From the NCBI GenBank assembly GCA_900549825.1, contig URQB01000008.1:1-64000 (forward strand): a stretch of DNA of 64,000 nt, in the 5' to 3' direction. Shown here one piece after another: positions 42,594-51,069 of this stretch. Position 1 is the first letter of the stretch. Each line of letters opens with the position of its first letter. This stretch comes from an uncultured Oscillospiraceae bacterium. GTDB taxonomy: Bacteria; Bacillota; Clostridia; Oscillospirales; Acutalibacteraceae. Position numbers and translations under genes: made by a program. The notes under the pieces are model-generated. The model did no database searches and was not told where the DNA came from. It worked only from the letters and a program-made list of their open reading frames with translations.

Positions 42594-43385
42594 TTATATC
42601 AACCTCGCAATCCTGTATTGAAGTGTGAGCTTCTGTACGTCCCCGGTCACGGCAAAGCGGTTGAGCCCCGGGAGCAGGCGGAAAAAGTTCTTATTGAAGT
42701 CGTTATAAATCGGCTCGGTCGAGAGCGTGGAGCGCACCTCCAGCGTTTCCGGCAGGAGGGTGATCGTGTGCGGCGTGGCGTTGAGGCGTGCAAATACCGT
42801 TTGGCGGTTGTTGTCCGTAACGTTTTGCAGCTTGATTTCGCCGCCCTGTGTTCCGGTCTGGATGATTACATCCGGGTAGAGATAGCCCTTGTAGACCGAA
42901 GGGTTTTGAAACGTCATCTGCGTGCCGATGTCCGCCGCCTCATAAATGGCTTCTCCATCCGCCCAGCCCCATGGCGCATCGCACAGGACGGTCGCCTTGA
43001 AGCCGACGGTGCCGTATTTGCCGCCCACGCCGCCTTCGATTTCCTCCGCTGCGTGAAATACGCAGTTGAGGTAAACGCCGTCGTATTCGTCGGAGAGCAG
43101 CTCCAGCTTGCGAAACGATTTTTCGTGGAAAAGCCAGGCGTAAATTTCGCCGACCTCCTCATCCGACAGCACGCGGTCGGATACAATTTCCGCCTCAAAG
43201 GTGAACGGCTCTTCCCACGTATCCTGCTGCACAAAATGGCGGTGCGTAAGCTGGCTGTACTGCGTCTTGTAGGCCGGGCCGCCCGTCCTGCGCCGGTCGG
43301 GGGAGAGATCGACCTGCGCGAAAAACAGCCCCCACATTGCCGAGGGCTGATGGTTATAGTTGAAATAATTTCCGGAGAGATGCAT
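42594..43385 (-). CDS. Distal tail protein (Dit / Sipho_tail)
   Basis: The 263-residue protein fits the Dit family: SPDRRRTGGPAYKTQYSQLT, FEAEIVSDRVLSDEEVGEIY, FHEKSFRKLELLSDEYDGVY and the C-terminal galectin-like barrel region. Dit forms the hub that joins the tail tube to the tip. ATG 43385 follows GCAAGGAGGC. It lies between the tape measure and Tal, the canonical siphovirus order. Confidence 0.78.
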   Translation of the reverse strand: MHLSGNYFNYNHQPSAMWGLFFAQVDLSPDRRRTGGPAYKTQYSQLTHRHFVQQDTWEEPFTFEAEIVSDRVLSDEEVGEIYAWLFHEKSFRKLELLSDEYDGVYLNCVFHAAEEIEGGVGGKYGTVGFKATVLCDAPWGWADGEAIYEAADIGTQMTFQNPSVYKGYLYPDVIIQTGTQGGEIKLQNVTDNNRQTVFARLNATPHTITLLPETLEVRSTLSTEPIYNDFNKNFFRLLPGLNRFAVTGDVQKLTLQYRIARLI

Positions 43386-43403
43386 AAAAAGCCTCCTTGC
43401 TGT

Positions 43404-43436
43404 GCAGGCCCCGGGGCATTATGCACCGGGGCCTGT
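43404..43436. other. Intercistronic hairpin (CAGGCCCCGG arms)
   Basis: CAGGCCCCGG and CCGGGGCCTG with an 11-base loop, between the tape measure and Dit. The same arms recur at 54035-54083. There is no T-run on the transcribed strand. Confidence 0.6.
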
Positions 43437-43443
43437 TTCGATC

Positions 43444-43478
43444 TCTGTTGTCTGAAGTCTAAAATCTGAAGTCTGCTA
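43444..43478. repeat. Degenerate heptamer array D (TCTGNNN units)
   Basis: TCTGTTG, TCTGAAG, TCTAAAA, TCTGAAG, TCTGCTA. As in array B, the final CTA is the complement of the stop codon of the upstream gene (here the tape measure). Confidence 0.75.
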
Positions 43479-46400
43479 TCCCAGATGCTTTGGATTGATC
43501 GTATGCCCGCTGCGCAGGTATTTTTTATTTGCCTGGGAAAACACCTTCTCCGCGATGCGGTTTTCCGCTTTTTCGAGCGCCTTGACCGTTTCCCTATCCG
43601 CATTGCCCTCCACGATCACCTTGGAATCGATCTGGATGCTGGGCGCTGCGCCCGTGGACATCCCGGTACCAAAAGCGGAGGTGAGCTTCGCCATGCGCTG
43701 GGAGAGGAAGGCCGCGGGGTTGCCTGCGAGCGCCATAATCCGCTCGGTGAGCGTGCTGTTTAATACCCCGTCGCCGCGCGAGAGATGCGTCAGCCGCCCC
43801 TGCACGGGGTTGCGGATGATGAGTTCCGGCCCCGCCTCATCCACGAGGGCGAGCTGGTCATAGGGGATGAAGCTGGAGCCGGTGCGGTAGCCCTTCACGT
43901 TCTTTTTATCCACCCAGGCAATGGTATTGCCGATTTTGGCGGTGGTGCCGATGGCGACCTTGCCGTTGGCGATGTTGGTGACATAGAGCTTCTGATTCCA
44001 GCCCACGCCCGCGTTTTTGGCCATTGTGCTCCAGGAGCCGACGCGCTTGCCCGTTGAGGAGGCGTAGGCCGCCGCGTCCTTTACGGTCACGCTCACGCGC
44101 CCGCCCTTGACCGGGGCTTTGTTGGCGCTGGCGGAGCCGCCGGAGGCGGGCTTCTGCTGGACAGATGCGCTAGGCGTTTTGACCGGTAACTTGATATCGT
44201 CCGGATGCTCAGCGATTTTCAGGGCGTTTGCCTGCGAGCCGTATTGCTGGAGCGCTTCGGTGGCGGCCTTCCATGCATCGGTCACGGTTTTATTGATGCC
44301 GTCGCCGTATTTCTTATTCCACTCCAGCAGCTCGGTATATACCGTATTGCTGCGGGTCATGATGTCCGCCATGGCGGCGTCGCGCACCGCGCCTTCATTG
44401 TCGAGGAATTCGTCGATCTTTTCAATCTTCGCGTTGTTCTGCTCTTCCAGCAGCGCATATTCCTCATCGAGCTTTTCCTTCTGCTTCTGGATGGACTGCT
44501 CGTTTTCGTACTCCTCGAGCTCCTCCTGCTTTTCGGCAAGCTCGGCACGCAGCTCGGCCTGCTCGCGCTGGGAGGCGGCGCTCGTATCGGCGGAGAGCTC
44601 GTTTAAGCGCGTTTCAATGTCCGCGATATCCTTGCGCTTTTTGGCGGCGGTCTTCGCGTAGTCGTCGGCCTCCTTCTGCTTGTCGAGGGCCTTCGCCTGT
44701 GCATCGTAGAGCTTTTTGTAGCCGTCGAGCTCGTCCTCAAGCGCCTTCTTTTTGAGCTCCTGCTCCTTGCGGATATACTTCATGCGCATGTCGACGATAT
44801 CTTCAATTGCGTCGGCAGCGTCTTTGGCCTTCTTGGCCTCGGCCTCCTGGTAAGCCTTGGTCTCCTTGTAGATCTGCTGCTCGAGCTTACGCAGGTCTTC
44901 CTTCTTCTTCGCAAGCTTGTTGTAGGCGTAGGTCAGGTCGGCGATCTTCTGGGCCTGGTTGTCATCGTACTTGCCCATGGCCTCCTTGTAGGAGATCTCA
45001 TCAAGATAATCGTCGAGCTGCTTTTTGTTGTAGGCTTCGCGGGCGGCGTAGATTTTTTCCTCAAGCTGCCAGCGCTCGGATTCCTTTTTGGTGAGTTTGG
45101 ATTTCGCGTTTTCAAGGGCGCGGATATATCCGAGCTCATTGTCCTCATATTTGCCGAGGGCTTTGAGGTGCTCGATGCGTTTTAGTTCGTTGTCGAGGGC
45201 AGTGTTTTGGTAGGAATAACCTGAGGACGAATCTGTTTGATAAACTGAGTGGTTATTAAGTAGGCTTTCTAGAGCTTTTAGTTCCTTTTGATAGCTGGAA
45301 ATTTCATTCCGGGCTTCTTTAGCCTTTTTGGATTGCGCATCAATGTTCAGCGTTTCTAGAGGAGTATATTTAGAAACCTTACTCGATGGGAATACTCGGT
45401 TCATACCCAGTTCGATGCGTGTTGTTGTTGAAATCATATTCCCGGAAGGGGTAACCAAAGGAAAAGAAGACGCTTCGCTGTTTATTGCTTTTAGGCGTAT
45501 TTGTGCGCCTTCTATAGCGGCTTTCGTCATGTCAATCTGGCATTGGATATATCCTTTGCTGACGTTGTTTGTGATACCAGACAGTAAAGACAACGCTTCT
45601 TTTTGCACACGGTAACCGTCTGAGGTTTTGGTGATATAGTTACTAAGTTGCGGATATTTTGAACACAGTTCACTGACTTGAGACGCGCTCAGGCTTCTGC
45701 TTGCGTTTACGGCAGACTCAATTTCGGATATTTTTTGACTGGTGGAGCATAAGGAAGCATTTGCTTCTTTCAGACCGTCTGTCGCCGATTTGGCCAATTG
45801 GCCTGATTGAGCCATTGCAATAAGCTGGCTTGTGGTTGCTTCGGCTGATCCAGAAACGTTATTGAGTTGCCGTGCAAGGTCGTCTCCTGCAATTTTTCGT
45901 AGGCTATCAGCTGTTAATTCCCCGGCTAACGCCGCATCTACAAGGCGGTCCCGCGCATCATTGAGATCATCACCAGCTAATCTAGCGCTGAATTGTTCGG
46001 CGCGGGAATCGGCGTCGCCAAGGGCGAAGGCGATTTGTTCCACCTTTTCTCGCGCTTTATCACCGATTGCGCCATCAGAGCTATCCGCGATCTTTTGATA
46101 CTCTTCTGCAATGCCGATCAGGGACTCGCGCACATTGTCGTAAGCCCCCGCGGAGAGATCGATATCCTTTGTGCTAACATTATTGATCCAAAAATCAGAA
46201 AAGTCTTCAGCGGATACTCCGTTAAATAGCGTTTTATACCAAGCTTGTTTTCCTGTTCTCAAATCGTAATTGTTAATGAGCTGGCTTTCACCCATGCTGT
46301 ACATGAGTTCTTTTGCGGCCGTTTCCCTTTGCTGGCTTAGGAGCTTTTCTTTTGTTTGAAGTAGAGCCACTTGATCGGCAAGCTGTTCCCGCTGTTGCTC

Positions 46401-47006
46401 CAGTTCTGCGGTTTCCGCTTCTTCCGCTAGGGATTTATGCTCGATGCTGTTCAGGGCGTTGAGCCGTTCTTCCACATCGGCAAGGCTCTGGCTGGTATTC
46501 CCCAGCGCCTGCTGGTTGTCCGCATAGGCTTGGTTTGCGTTGTCAACGGCCTCCACGGCGCGCTCGTGCGCGTGGGCTAGGTAGTCGAGGCCCATGACGA
46601 GGCCGTTGACGGCGAGGGTCACGCCCATGCTGATCGCGCCGGTGAGCGCGGCTGAGGCGACGGATTGGGCGATCATCGAGCCGGTGGAAACCTTGGTCGC
46701 CATGCTGGCGGCGGTCTGGGCGTTGGCAAATTTGTCTATGTCAACGGGCAGGCCGTTGCTCTGTCGGGCGAAGTCTTGCGCGGCTCTGGAGACATTGGTT
46801 AGATGGTCTGCGTAGGCTTCGGCGGGAGAATATCCCGCCTTAAGCATGTTGTTAAAAGATTCTAGTGCGGTTTTGTCTCTTTCCAGATTATTGCTGAGTT
46901 CCGGCGCTGCAATGACAGAGCCGGGCGTTGCGCTGGAACCAAGCCCTTTTGCTTTGAGCAGGCCGCTGCCTGCGGCCATGAGGGATTGTTTGGCGACGTC
47001 TGTCAC
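43476..47006 (-). CDS. Tape measure protein, main C-terminal part of an interrupted gene
   Basis: An open frame of 1176 codons. Near its start are hydrophobic stretches (SMIAQSVASAALTGAISMGV and LAVNGLVMGLDYL) as in tape measure proteins, then very long coiled coils (about 160-240, 540-870) and a C-terminal domain with two SH3-like segments. The listed start (GTG) is not natural: homology runs further upstream (RKKLNILGG) until cargo DNA, and the expected N-terminal part lies at 49622-50059. About 2.6 kb of opposite-strand cargo separates the two pieces and the middle of the gene is missing. If not repaired, no normal-length tail can form from this allele. Confidence 0.7.
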   Translation of the reverse strand: MTDVAKQSLMAAGSGLLKAKGLGSSATPGSVIAAPELSNNLERDKTALESFNNMLKAGYSPAEAYADHLTNVSRAAQDFARQSNGLPVDIDKFANAQTAASMATKVSTGSMIAQSVASAALTGAISMGVTLAVNGLVMGLDYLAHAHERAVEAVDNANQAYADNQQALGNTSQSLADVEERLNALNSIEHKSLAEEAETAELEQQREQLADQVALLQTKEKLLSQQRETAAKELMYSMGESQLINNYDLRTGKQAWYKTLFNGVSAEDFSDFWINNVSTKDIDLSAGAYDNVRESLIGIAEEYQKIADSSDGAIGDKAREKVEQIAFALGDADSRAEQFSARLAGDDLNDARDRLVDAALAGELTADSLRKIAGDDLARQLNNVSGSAEATTSQLIAMAQSGQLAKSATDGLKEANASLCSTSQKISEIESAVNASRSLSASQVSELCSKYPQLSNYITKTSDGYRVQKEALSLLSGITNNVSKGYIQCQIDMTKAAIEGAQIRLKAINSEASSFPLVTPSGNMISTTTRIELGMNRVFPSSKVSKYTPLETLNIDAQSKKAKEARNEISSYQKELKALESLLNNHSVYQTDSSSGYSYQNTALDNELKRIEHLKALGKYEDNELGYIRALENAKSKLTKKESERWQLEEKIYAAREAYNKKQLDDYLDEISYKEAMGKYDDNQAQKIADLTYAYNKLAKKKEDLRKLEQQIYKETKAYQEAEAKKAKDAADAIEDIVDMRMKYIRKEQELKKKALEDELDGYKKLYDAQAKALDKQKEADDYAKTAAKKRKDIADIETRLNELSADTSAASQREQAELRAELAEKQEELEEYENEQSIQKQKEKLDEEYALLEEQNNAKIEKIDEFLDNEGAVRDAAMADIMTRSNTVYTELLEWNKKYGDGINKTVTDAWKAATEALQQYGSQANALKIAEHPDDIKLPVKTPSASVQQKPASGGSASANKAPVKGGRVSVTVKDAAAYASSTGKRVGSWSTMAKNAGVGWNQKLYVTNIANGKVAIGTTAKIGNTIAWVDKKNVKGYRTGSSFIPYDQLALVDEAGPELIIRNPVQGRLTHLSRGDGVLNSTLTERIMALAGNPAAFLSQRMAKLTSAFGTGMSTGAAPSIQIDSKVIVEGNADRETVKALEKAENRIAEKVFSQANKKYLRSGHTINPKHLG

Positions 47007-47066
47007 GCCGCCTAAAATGTTGAGTTTCTTTCTGTTACTTTTGTGACCATGATGAGTGGTAATGTT

Positions 47067-47095
47067 TTGACAGTTGCTTATGGAGTTGGTATAAT
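47067..47095 (+). promoter_or_regulatory. Perfect consensus promoter, cargo gene 1
   Basis: TTGACA (47067-47072), 17-base spacer, TATAAT (47090-47095). Confidence 0.88.
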
Positions 47096-47171
47096 ATTCC
47101 TGAATTCAGGTGAGAGACTGAAATCAGGGTGAGAGAGATATCATACCAAGTGAAAGGAAGGTATTGTAAAT

Positions 47172-47636
47172 ATGAATCAGGAGTATTTTTGCCCAGTATG
47201 TGGGTATATCACGCATGATAGTGTGTTGACTGGCCCATCACTGAAAAAAAAATGTATGATTTGTGGTGCTGATTTACAGGGAACGGGGAAAGATCATGAC
47301 TCTTTTTGGAAGAGGTCTGATGATAAGCAAGAGCGTCGAAGATTATTAAAGCGTATTGATGAAACCGTTCGAGAAGAATACGTCTACAACAACCCTCTCT
47401 TCGATAAAGAAAAATATGAGTATCGCGAACGGCAAGATCAAGAATGGGCTGAGCGCAATCGGAGGGGAGAAGATATTTACGGCACCGACAACCTCCCGAA
47501 ATGCCCCACCTGCGGCAGCACGAACCTCTCCCGCCTGAGCGGCGTCGGCATGATCACCATGTTCGGCGGCTTCGGCGTGACAGACGGCAACGCGGGCAAA
47601 ACCTTCAAGTGTAATAACTGCGGCTACCGGTGGTAA
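47172..47636 (+). CDS. Double zinc-ribbon cargo protein 1
   Basis: The 154-residue protein has an N-terminal zinc ribbon (YFCPVCGYIT, then KKKCMICGADL) and a C-terminal one (LPKCPTCGSTNLSRLSG, then KTFKCNNCGYRW), joined by a charged helical region. It is encoded against the tail genes with its own promoter and terminator, the layout of a lysogenic-conversion (moron) gene. Small proteins with the KCPTCGS...CNNCGY pattern are common in clostridial prophages; function unknown. AAAGGAAGG lies upstream of the ATG. Confidence 0.75.
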   Translation: MNQEYFCPVCGYITHDSVLTGPSLKKKCMICGADLQGTGKDHDSFWKRSDDKQERRRLLKRIDETVREEYVYNNPLFDKEKYEYRERQDQEWAERNRRGEDIYGTDNLPKCPTCGSTNLSRLSGVGMITMFGGFGVTDGNAGKTFKCNNCGYRW

Positions 47637-47696
47637 AAAGCTATACGGAATGTAATACATAGCCACATCGTAAACAAAAAGAAACATGGCTTAGCT

Positions 47697-47722
47697 GGCT
47701 CCGGCGTTTGCCGGGGCCTTTT
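47697..47722 (+). terminator. Terminator of cargo gene 1
   Basis: GGCTCCGGC-GTTT-GCCGGGGCC followed by TTTT; the tape-measure fragment of unit 2 starts at the same bases. Confidence 0.7.
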
Positions 47723-47838
47723 GCTTTGAGCAGGCCGCTCCCAGCGGCCATGAGGGATTGTTTGGCGACATTCGTTACGCCGCCAAGGATATCAAGCTTC
47801 TTTCTGTTACTTTTATGACCATGATGAGTGGTATTGTT

Positions 47839-47867
47839 TTGACAGTTGCTAATGCGTTTGGTATAAT
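47839..47867 (+). promoter_or_regulatory. Perfect consensus promoter, cargo gene 2
   Basis: TTGACA (47839-47844), 17-base spacer, TATAAT (47862-47867). Confidence 0.88.
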
Positions 47868-47941
47868 ATTCCTGCATTCAGGTGAGAGGCTGAAAACAGG
47901 GTGAGAGAGATATTATACCAAGTGAAGGGAAGGTAATTGAA

Positions 47942-48400
47942 ATGGATCAAATGTACTTTTGTCCGGTGTGTGGGCATGTGACATCTGATGTGGCTGCTGT
48001 AGGATCGTCATTGAAAAAAAAATGTCTTTTTTGTGGTTCGATTTTGCAGGGGACTGGAAAAGATATGAACTCGTTTTGGCTAAGATCAGATGATAAACAG
48101 GAGCGCAGAAGATTATTAAAACGACTAGAAGAAACCGTCCGGGAAGAATATGTCTACAACAACCCGCTTTTCAACAAAGAAAAATATGAGGCCCGTGAGC
48201 AAGCAGACCGTGAGCGCATCGAGCGCAACAAAGCCGGCCTGAATCCGCTCGACAACCTTCCGAAATGCCCCACCTGCGGCAGCACGAACCTCTCCCGCCT
48301 GAGCGGGGTCGGCATGATCACCATGTTCGGCGGCTTCGGCGTGACGGACGGCAACGCGGGCAAGACCTTCCAATGCAACAACTGCGGCTACCGGTGGTAA
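47942..48400 (+). CDS. Double zinc-ribbon cargo protein 2
   Basis: The 152-residue paralogue of cargo protein 1. Both zinc ribbons are kept (YFCPVCGHVT / KKKCLFCGSIL and LPKCPTCGSTN / CNNCGYRW), and the SDDKQERRRLLKR segment and C-terminal 45 residues are almost identical, while the parts between differ. All eight Cys pairs needed for zinc are intact, so both copies look functional. It has its own promoter and terminator. Confidence 0.75.
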   Translation: MDQMYFCPVCGHVTSDVAAVGSSLKKKCLFCGSILQGTGKDMNSFWLRSDDKQERRRLLKRLEETVREEYVYNNPLFNKEKYEAREQADRERIERNKAGLNPLDNLPKCPTCGSTNLSRLSGVGMITMFGGFGVTDGNAGKTFQCNNCGYRW

Positions 48401-48467
48401 AGACATTATACAAATTGTATTATTTCAAACTCGCTTTCCCGGCAAAAAGAATGACATATAGATTTAA

Positions 48468-48498
48468 CGGCTCCGGCATTCGCCGGGGTCGTTTTTTT
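48468..48498 (+). terminator. Terminator of cargo gene 2
   Basis: CGGCTCCGGC-ATTC-GCCGGGGTCG with G-T pairs, then seven T residues. Confidence 0.85.
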
Positions 48499-49090
48499 GT
48501 GATGAATGTCAAAAAGAGAACGCATGGGAATTACAGAAAATGGGTTTTATTTTTATTCTTAAATACATGCAATGTATCATAAATAAACAAGTATTATAAT
48601 TCTATATTAACTTAATTTTTATTTTTAGGTATAACTCATATTTGAAAAATATAGAAATAATCATTATAAATATTTTATATATAAAAATTATATAAAAGAA
48701 TTATATCATCGATTTTCTTACCTGATTTTACTTAAATTTGATTCGATTATCTACTCATTTTTATCAAATTTTGATTACGATGCAGATTAGTATAATGGAT
48801 AATAGGAACTTATATGAATCAATTTATATTATTATAGAGAATTAAAATTATGATTCATAAGAAATCAATATATGTCGATCTTACTCCTATCTTATCATTC
48901 ATCAGAACGCAGAAAGTCTTTTTTGTTTCAAAAAAGGTAATTTTTATACACGATTTGAACAAAAATTTTCATATCAAATTGTATCAACTTACAGAACTTG
49001 GAATTAATGATGTAAATATGTTGAAAAATGATATAGAAATGGTTTATGATTGGATGCAGGCTCATGAAAACAGGAAAGGAGAAACAGAAC
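48499..49090. other. A+T-rich cargo stretch
   Basis: Base composition drops sharply to mostly A and T compared with the flanking tail genes. A TATAAT at about 48790 could be a -10 for the next gene. A 98-codon frame (48850-49146) has no good ribosome site and overlaps the next gene; I do not accept it. Confidence 0.5.
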
Positions 49091-49321
49091 ATGAAAACAG
49101 TAAATTATCGTGTTATTCGAATGATTGTGTGCTACGAAGATATTGAGGAGGAGGTCATGTTCGGAATCGAGGCCGTCTGCCCGGAGGAGGACAAGGTGCT
49201 GGACCGTATCTGCAGGATTTCCGAAAATGAAGCGGAGGTTCGCCAGCTTTCTGAAAAGATGAATCGGAATGAGCTGTCACTGCGGCACTTCCGCTGTGTG
49301 GTAGATGATTTTCGGCGGTAA
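49091..49321 (+). CDS. DUF6514-like small protein
   Basis: A 76-residue protein with VNYRVIRMIVCYEDIEEEVM followed by FGIEAVCPEEDKVLDRICRI, the pattern of small clostridial DUF6514-type proteins. AGGAAAGGAG precedes the ATG by 8 bases. Function unknown. It is the third opposite-strand cargo gene in the broken tape measure gene. Confidence 0.65.
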   Translation: MKTVNYRVIRMIVCYEDIEEEVMFGIEAVCPEEDKVLDRICRISENEAEVRQLSEKMNRNELSLRHFRCVVDDFRR

Positions 49322-49343
49322 AGCGATCAATGGAATGCTTTTG

Positions 49344-49481
49344 GGCGGGTGGTCCCTGCTCTCACACAGGGACTATCCGCCAAACTCATCATGGCGGACA
49401 GGTCTTTCGGCCTGCCTCTCGCATTTCACTTTGTTATGGTGCGAGTACGGACTGGATCTTCACCCTCCCGATGGGGGAGGG
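49344..49481 (+). ncRNA. Run of five consecutive perfect hairpins
   Basis: GTCCCTG/CAGGGAC (49352-49373), TCCGCC/GGCGGA (49376-49398), CAGG/CCTG (49399-49414), CTCGCA/TGCGAG (49418-49445) and CCCTCCC/GGGAGGG (49463-49481). An outer GGCGG before the first can also pair with the CCGCC of the second. No frame on either strand is convincing. It could be a structured RNA or the 3' end of the cargo transcript. Confidence 0.4.
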
Positions 49482-49621
49482 GAGCAGCTCAGGCCTCAAT
49501 GTTGCCACTGCGGCCGTTACAGTCTCTACGGATTCCGGGGGCGTTGCCGCCGCCGGCCTTTCCTCGGTCTGAACCACTGCTGGCCTTTGACCGATATGGC
49601 TGCTTTCTTTGCCGCATATTA
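49482..49621. other. Unassigned stretch between cargo and tape measure 5' piece
   Basis: Short frames exist on both strands, but none has a ribosome site or recognisable homology. Confidence 0.3.
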
Positions 49622-50059
49622 CTATGCGGCACAGGCAAACGCTTTGTTACCTGCACTGCCGCCGGATGTGGCGGCGCTGAGCTTCCCGCTCAGGGAGGCA
49701 AGGCCCTGCACGCTGGATAAACCGTCAAGGCTTTCCCGCAGCTGGTCAAGCTGCGATTGCAATCGCTGCGCTTGGGCCGTATTCTTTTGCATCCAGGCCC
49801 CAAGCTGGTCGGATAAAACGAGCCGGTTTGTATCCAGCGAGACGGAAAGCGATAGGTTATTTCCGGATAGCAGGCTCTGAACCTGCCGCATGGCGCCCAG
49901 CGCCTGTTCCCGGAGCGATGCGGGGTCGATGACAGCCTGGATTTTCAGTTTGCCGCGCTGGGCCACCTCATCGGAGAGCTTGGGCAGCTGTTTTGCGATG
50001 GCCACGGCGCTTTTGGAAAGATCAGCCTGCAAAACGATCTTTGCCGTATCGTTATTCAA
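49622..50059 (-). pseudogene. N-terminal piece of the tape measure gene
   Basis: The 145-codon frame starts at TTG 50059, about 9 bases after AAGGATGTGATC. It encodes TAKIVLQADLSKSAVAIAKQ, VAQRGKLKIQAVIDPASLRE and LSLSVSLDTNRLV, a typical N-terminus of clostridial tape measure proteins (alternating short beta strands and helices). After GGSAGNKAF it meets stops. The rest of the gene lies beyond 2.6 kb of cargo (43476-47006). It directly follows the tail chaperone gene, as expected. Confidence 0.65.
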
Positions 50060-50098
50060 ACAGGATCACATCCTTTTTTAAGATAGGCCGGTTTTTAC

Positions 50099-50788
50099 TC
50101 ATTGTAATTTCGGATTGCTTATCCGTTCCTCTGTGGGGATGGCGTGAACGGGCTGCGCAGAGCGCTCCAGCACAGCGGCCACGAGCTTTTTCTCATCGAG
50201 CGAGTCGAGCTGGGAAAGCTTCTGGGCAAAGGCGTGCAGATCGATGCCGTCGAATGCGCCCTCCCATTGATCCAGCAGGCGGATCGCACTTTCAAACAGA
50301 CTGTCGAGCTTTGTCTTTCCCGCTGCCTGCTGCCTGCGGAATTCGAGCTTTTCGAGCACCATGCATTCCAGCCGGTCGAAAAGCTTCCAGAGCCGCCGCT
50401 CGTCTTCGTCTTTCGAGTTGTACATGGCGCGGATGCGGGTGAGCAGGTCCATGGCGTCCATCATTTCGTGCAGTTTTGCAAGGTCGAGGAGCTTGCGCCC
50501 GGTTTCCGGCTCCTTCAGCTCCGGCAGAGGGACGTTGCTTAAGAATTGCAGGATCGCGCCGAACATCATCAGCTCCTGGTATTCCGGGATATAGTCGCCG
50601 CCTTCTGTGAAGGAAGCCAGCGCGACGCGGTCCACAAAGGCGGAGGTATCCGCAAGGCTCAGCGTATTTTTGAGCTGAACCGGAATTTCATCCCCGTCGC
50701 AGCGGTAAACAATGCCGACAGTTCCGGCGGGACGCAGCGCAGCGAGCTTCTTCGCCTGCGCATGGGTGAGCTTTTTTCGCATGGTCAT
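50099..50788 (-). CDS. Tail assembly chaperone-like protein
   Basis: The 229-residue, mainly helical protein (DGDEIPVQLKNTLSLADTSA, MDAMDLLTRIRAMYNSKDED, LFDRLECMVLEKLEFRRQQA) lies between the major tail protein and the tape measure, the place of tail assembly chaperones. Its N-terminal part resembles such proteins. I see no slippery sequence for the usual G/GT frameshift. ATG 50788 (MTMRKK) follows AAAGGAGA. Confidence 0.55.
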   Translation of the reverse strand: MTMRKKLTHAQAKKLAALRPAGTVGIVYRCDGDEIPVQLKNTLSLADTSAFVDRVALASFTEGGDYIPEYQELMMFGAILQFLSNVPLPELKEPETGRKLLDLAKLHEMMDAMDLLTRIRAMYNSKDEDERRLWKLFDRLECMVLEKLEFRRQQAAGKTKLDSLFESAIRLLDQWEGAFDGIDLHAFAQKLSQLDSLDEKKLVAAVLERSAQPVHAIPTEERISNPKLQ

Positions 50789-50870
50789 CGTCTCCTTTAC
50801 GATTGGTTTTATGTTGAGAAGAGAAAGATGGTAGGAAAGAAAGAACGCGGGACGCGTTGTGAAAATAAAA

Positions 50871-50924
50871 GCGCCCTTTTCACGGCCGGCAGATTATGCC
50901 TCCGGCCGTGAAAAGAGGGCTTTT
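50871..50924. terminator. Strong bidirectional hairpin inside the tail cluster
   Basis: GCCCTTTTCACGGCCGG (50873-50889) against CCGGCCGTGAAAAGAGGGC (50902-50920), one bulge; in the tail-gene direction it is followed by GCTTTTATTTTC, so it could stop ordinary RNA polymerase just before the chaperone gene. Confidence 0.75.
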
Positions 50925-50968
50925 GGAAAGTGATGAAATGGGGGTGGGTTCATAGAGTATATGTTCGG

Positions 50969-50996
50969 TTGACTCCAAGGTGTATTGTGGTATCAT
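50969..50996 (+). promoter_or_regulatory. Promoter of the cargo lipoprotein gene
   Basis: TTGACT (50969-50974), 16-base spacer, TATCAT (50991-50996). Confidence 0.6.
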
Positions 50997-51069
50997 TTAT
51001 ATAAATTTATCAGTCTGGATGTATTTGGAATAGATTTATGGCAAATAGGAATTTCGGAGGTTTTAGAAG

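Larger units (their letters stand above)
46945..48498. repeat. Tandem duplication of a cargo cassette (about 775 bases each)
   Basis: Unit 1 (46945-47716) and unit 2 (47717-48498) each contain a piece of the tape measure gene (GCTTTGAGCAGGCCGCT onward), a perfect promoter, a zinc-ribbon gene and a terminator. The ribosome-site regions and gene 3' ends are nearly identical, while the gene middles have diverged, so the duplication is not recent or the units came from related phages. Confidence 0.75.

Noticed and set aside
48850..49146. A 98-codon frame in the A+T-rich cargo stretch
   Set aside because: No ribosome site, A+T-biased composition, and its end overlaps the better-supported gene at 49091.
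49344..49621. Diversity-generating retroelement or variable repeat near the tape measure
   Set aside because: No reverse transcriptase gene and no pair of template/variable repeats were seen.
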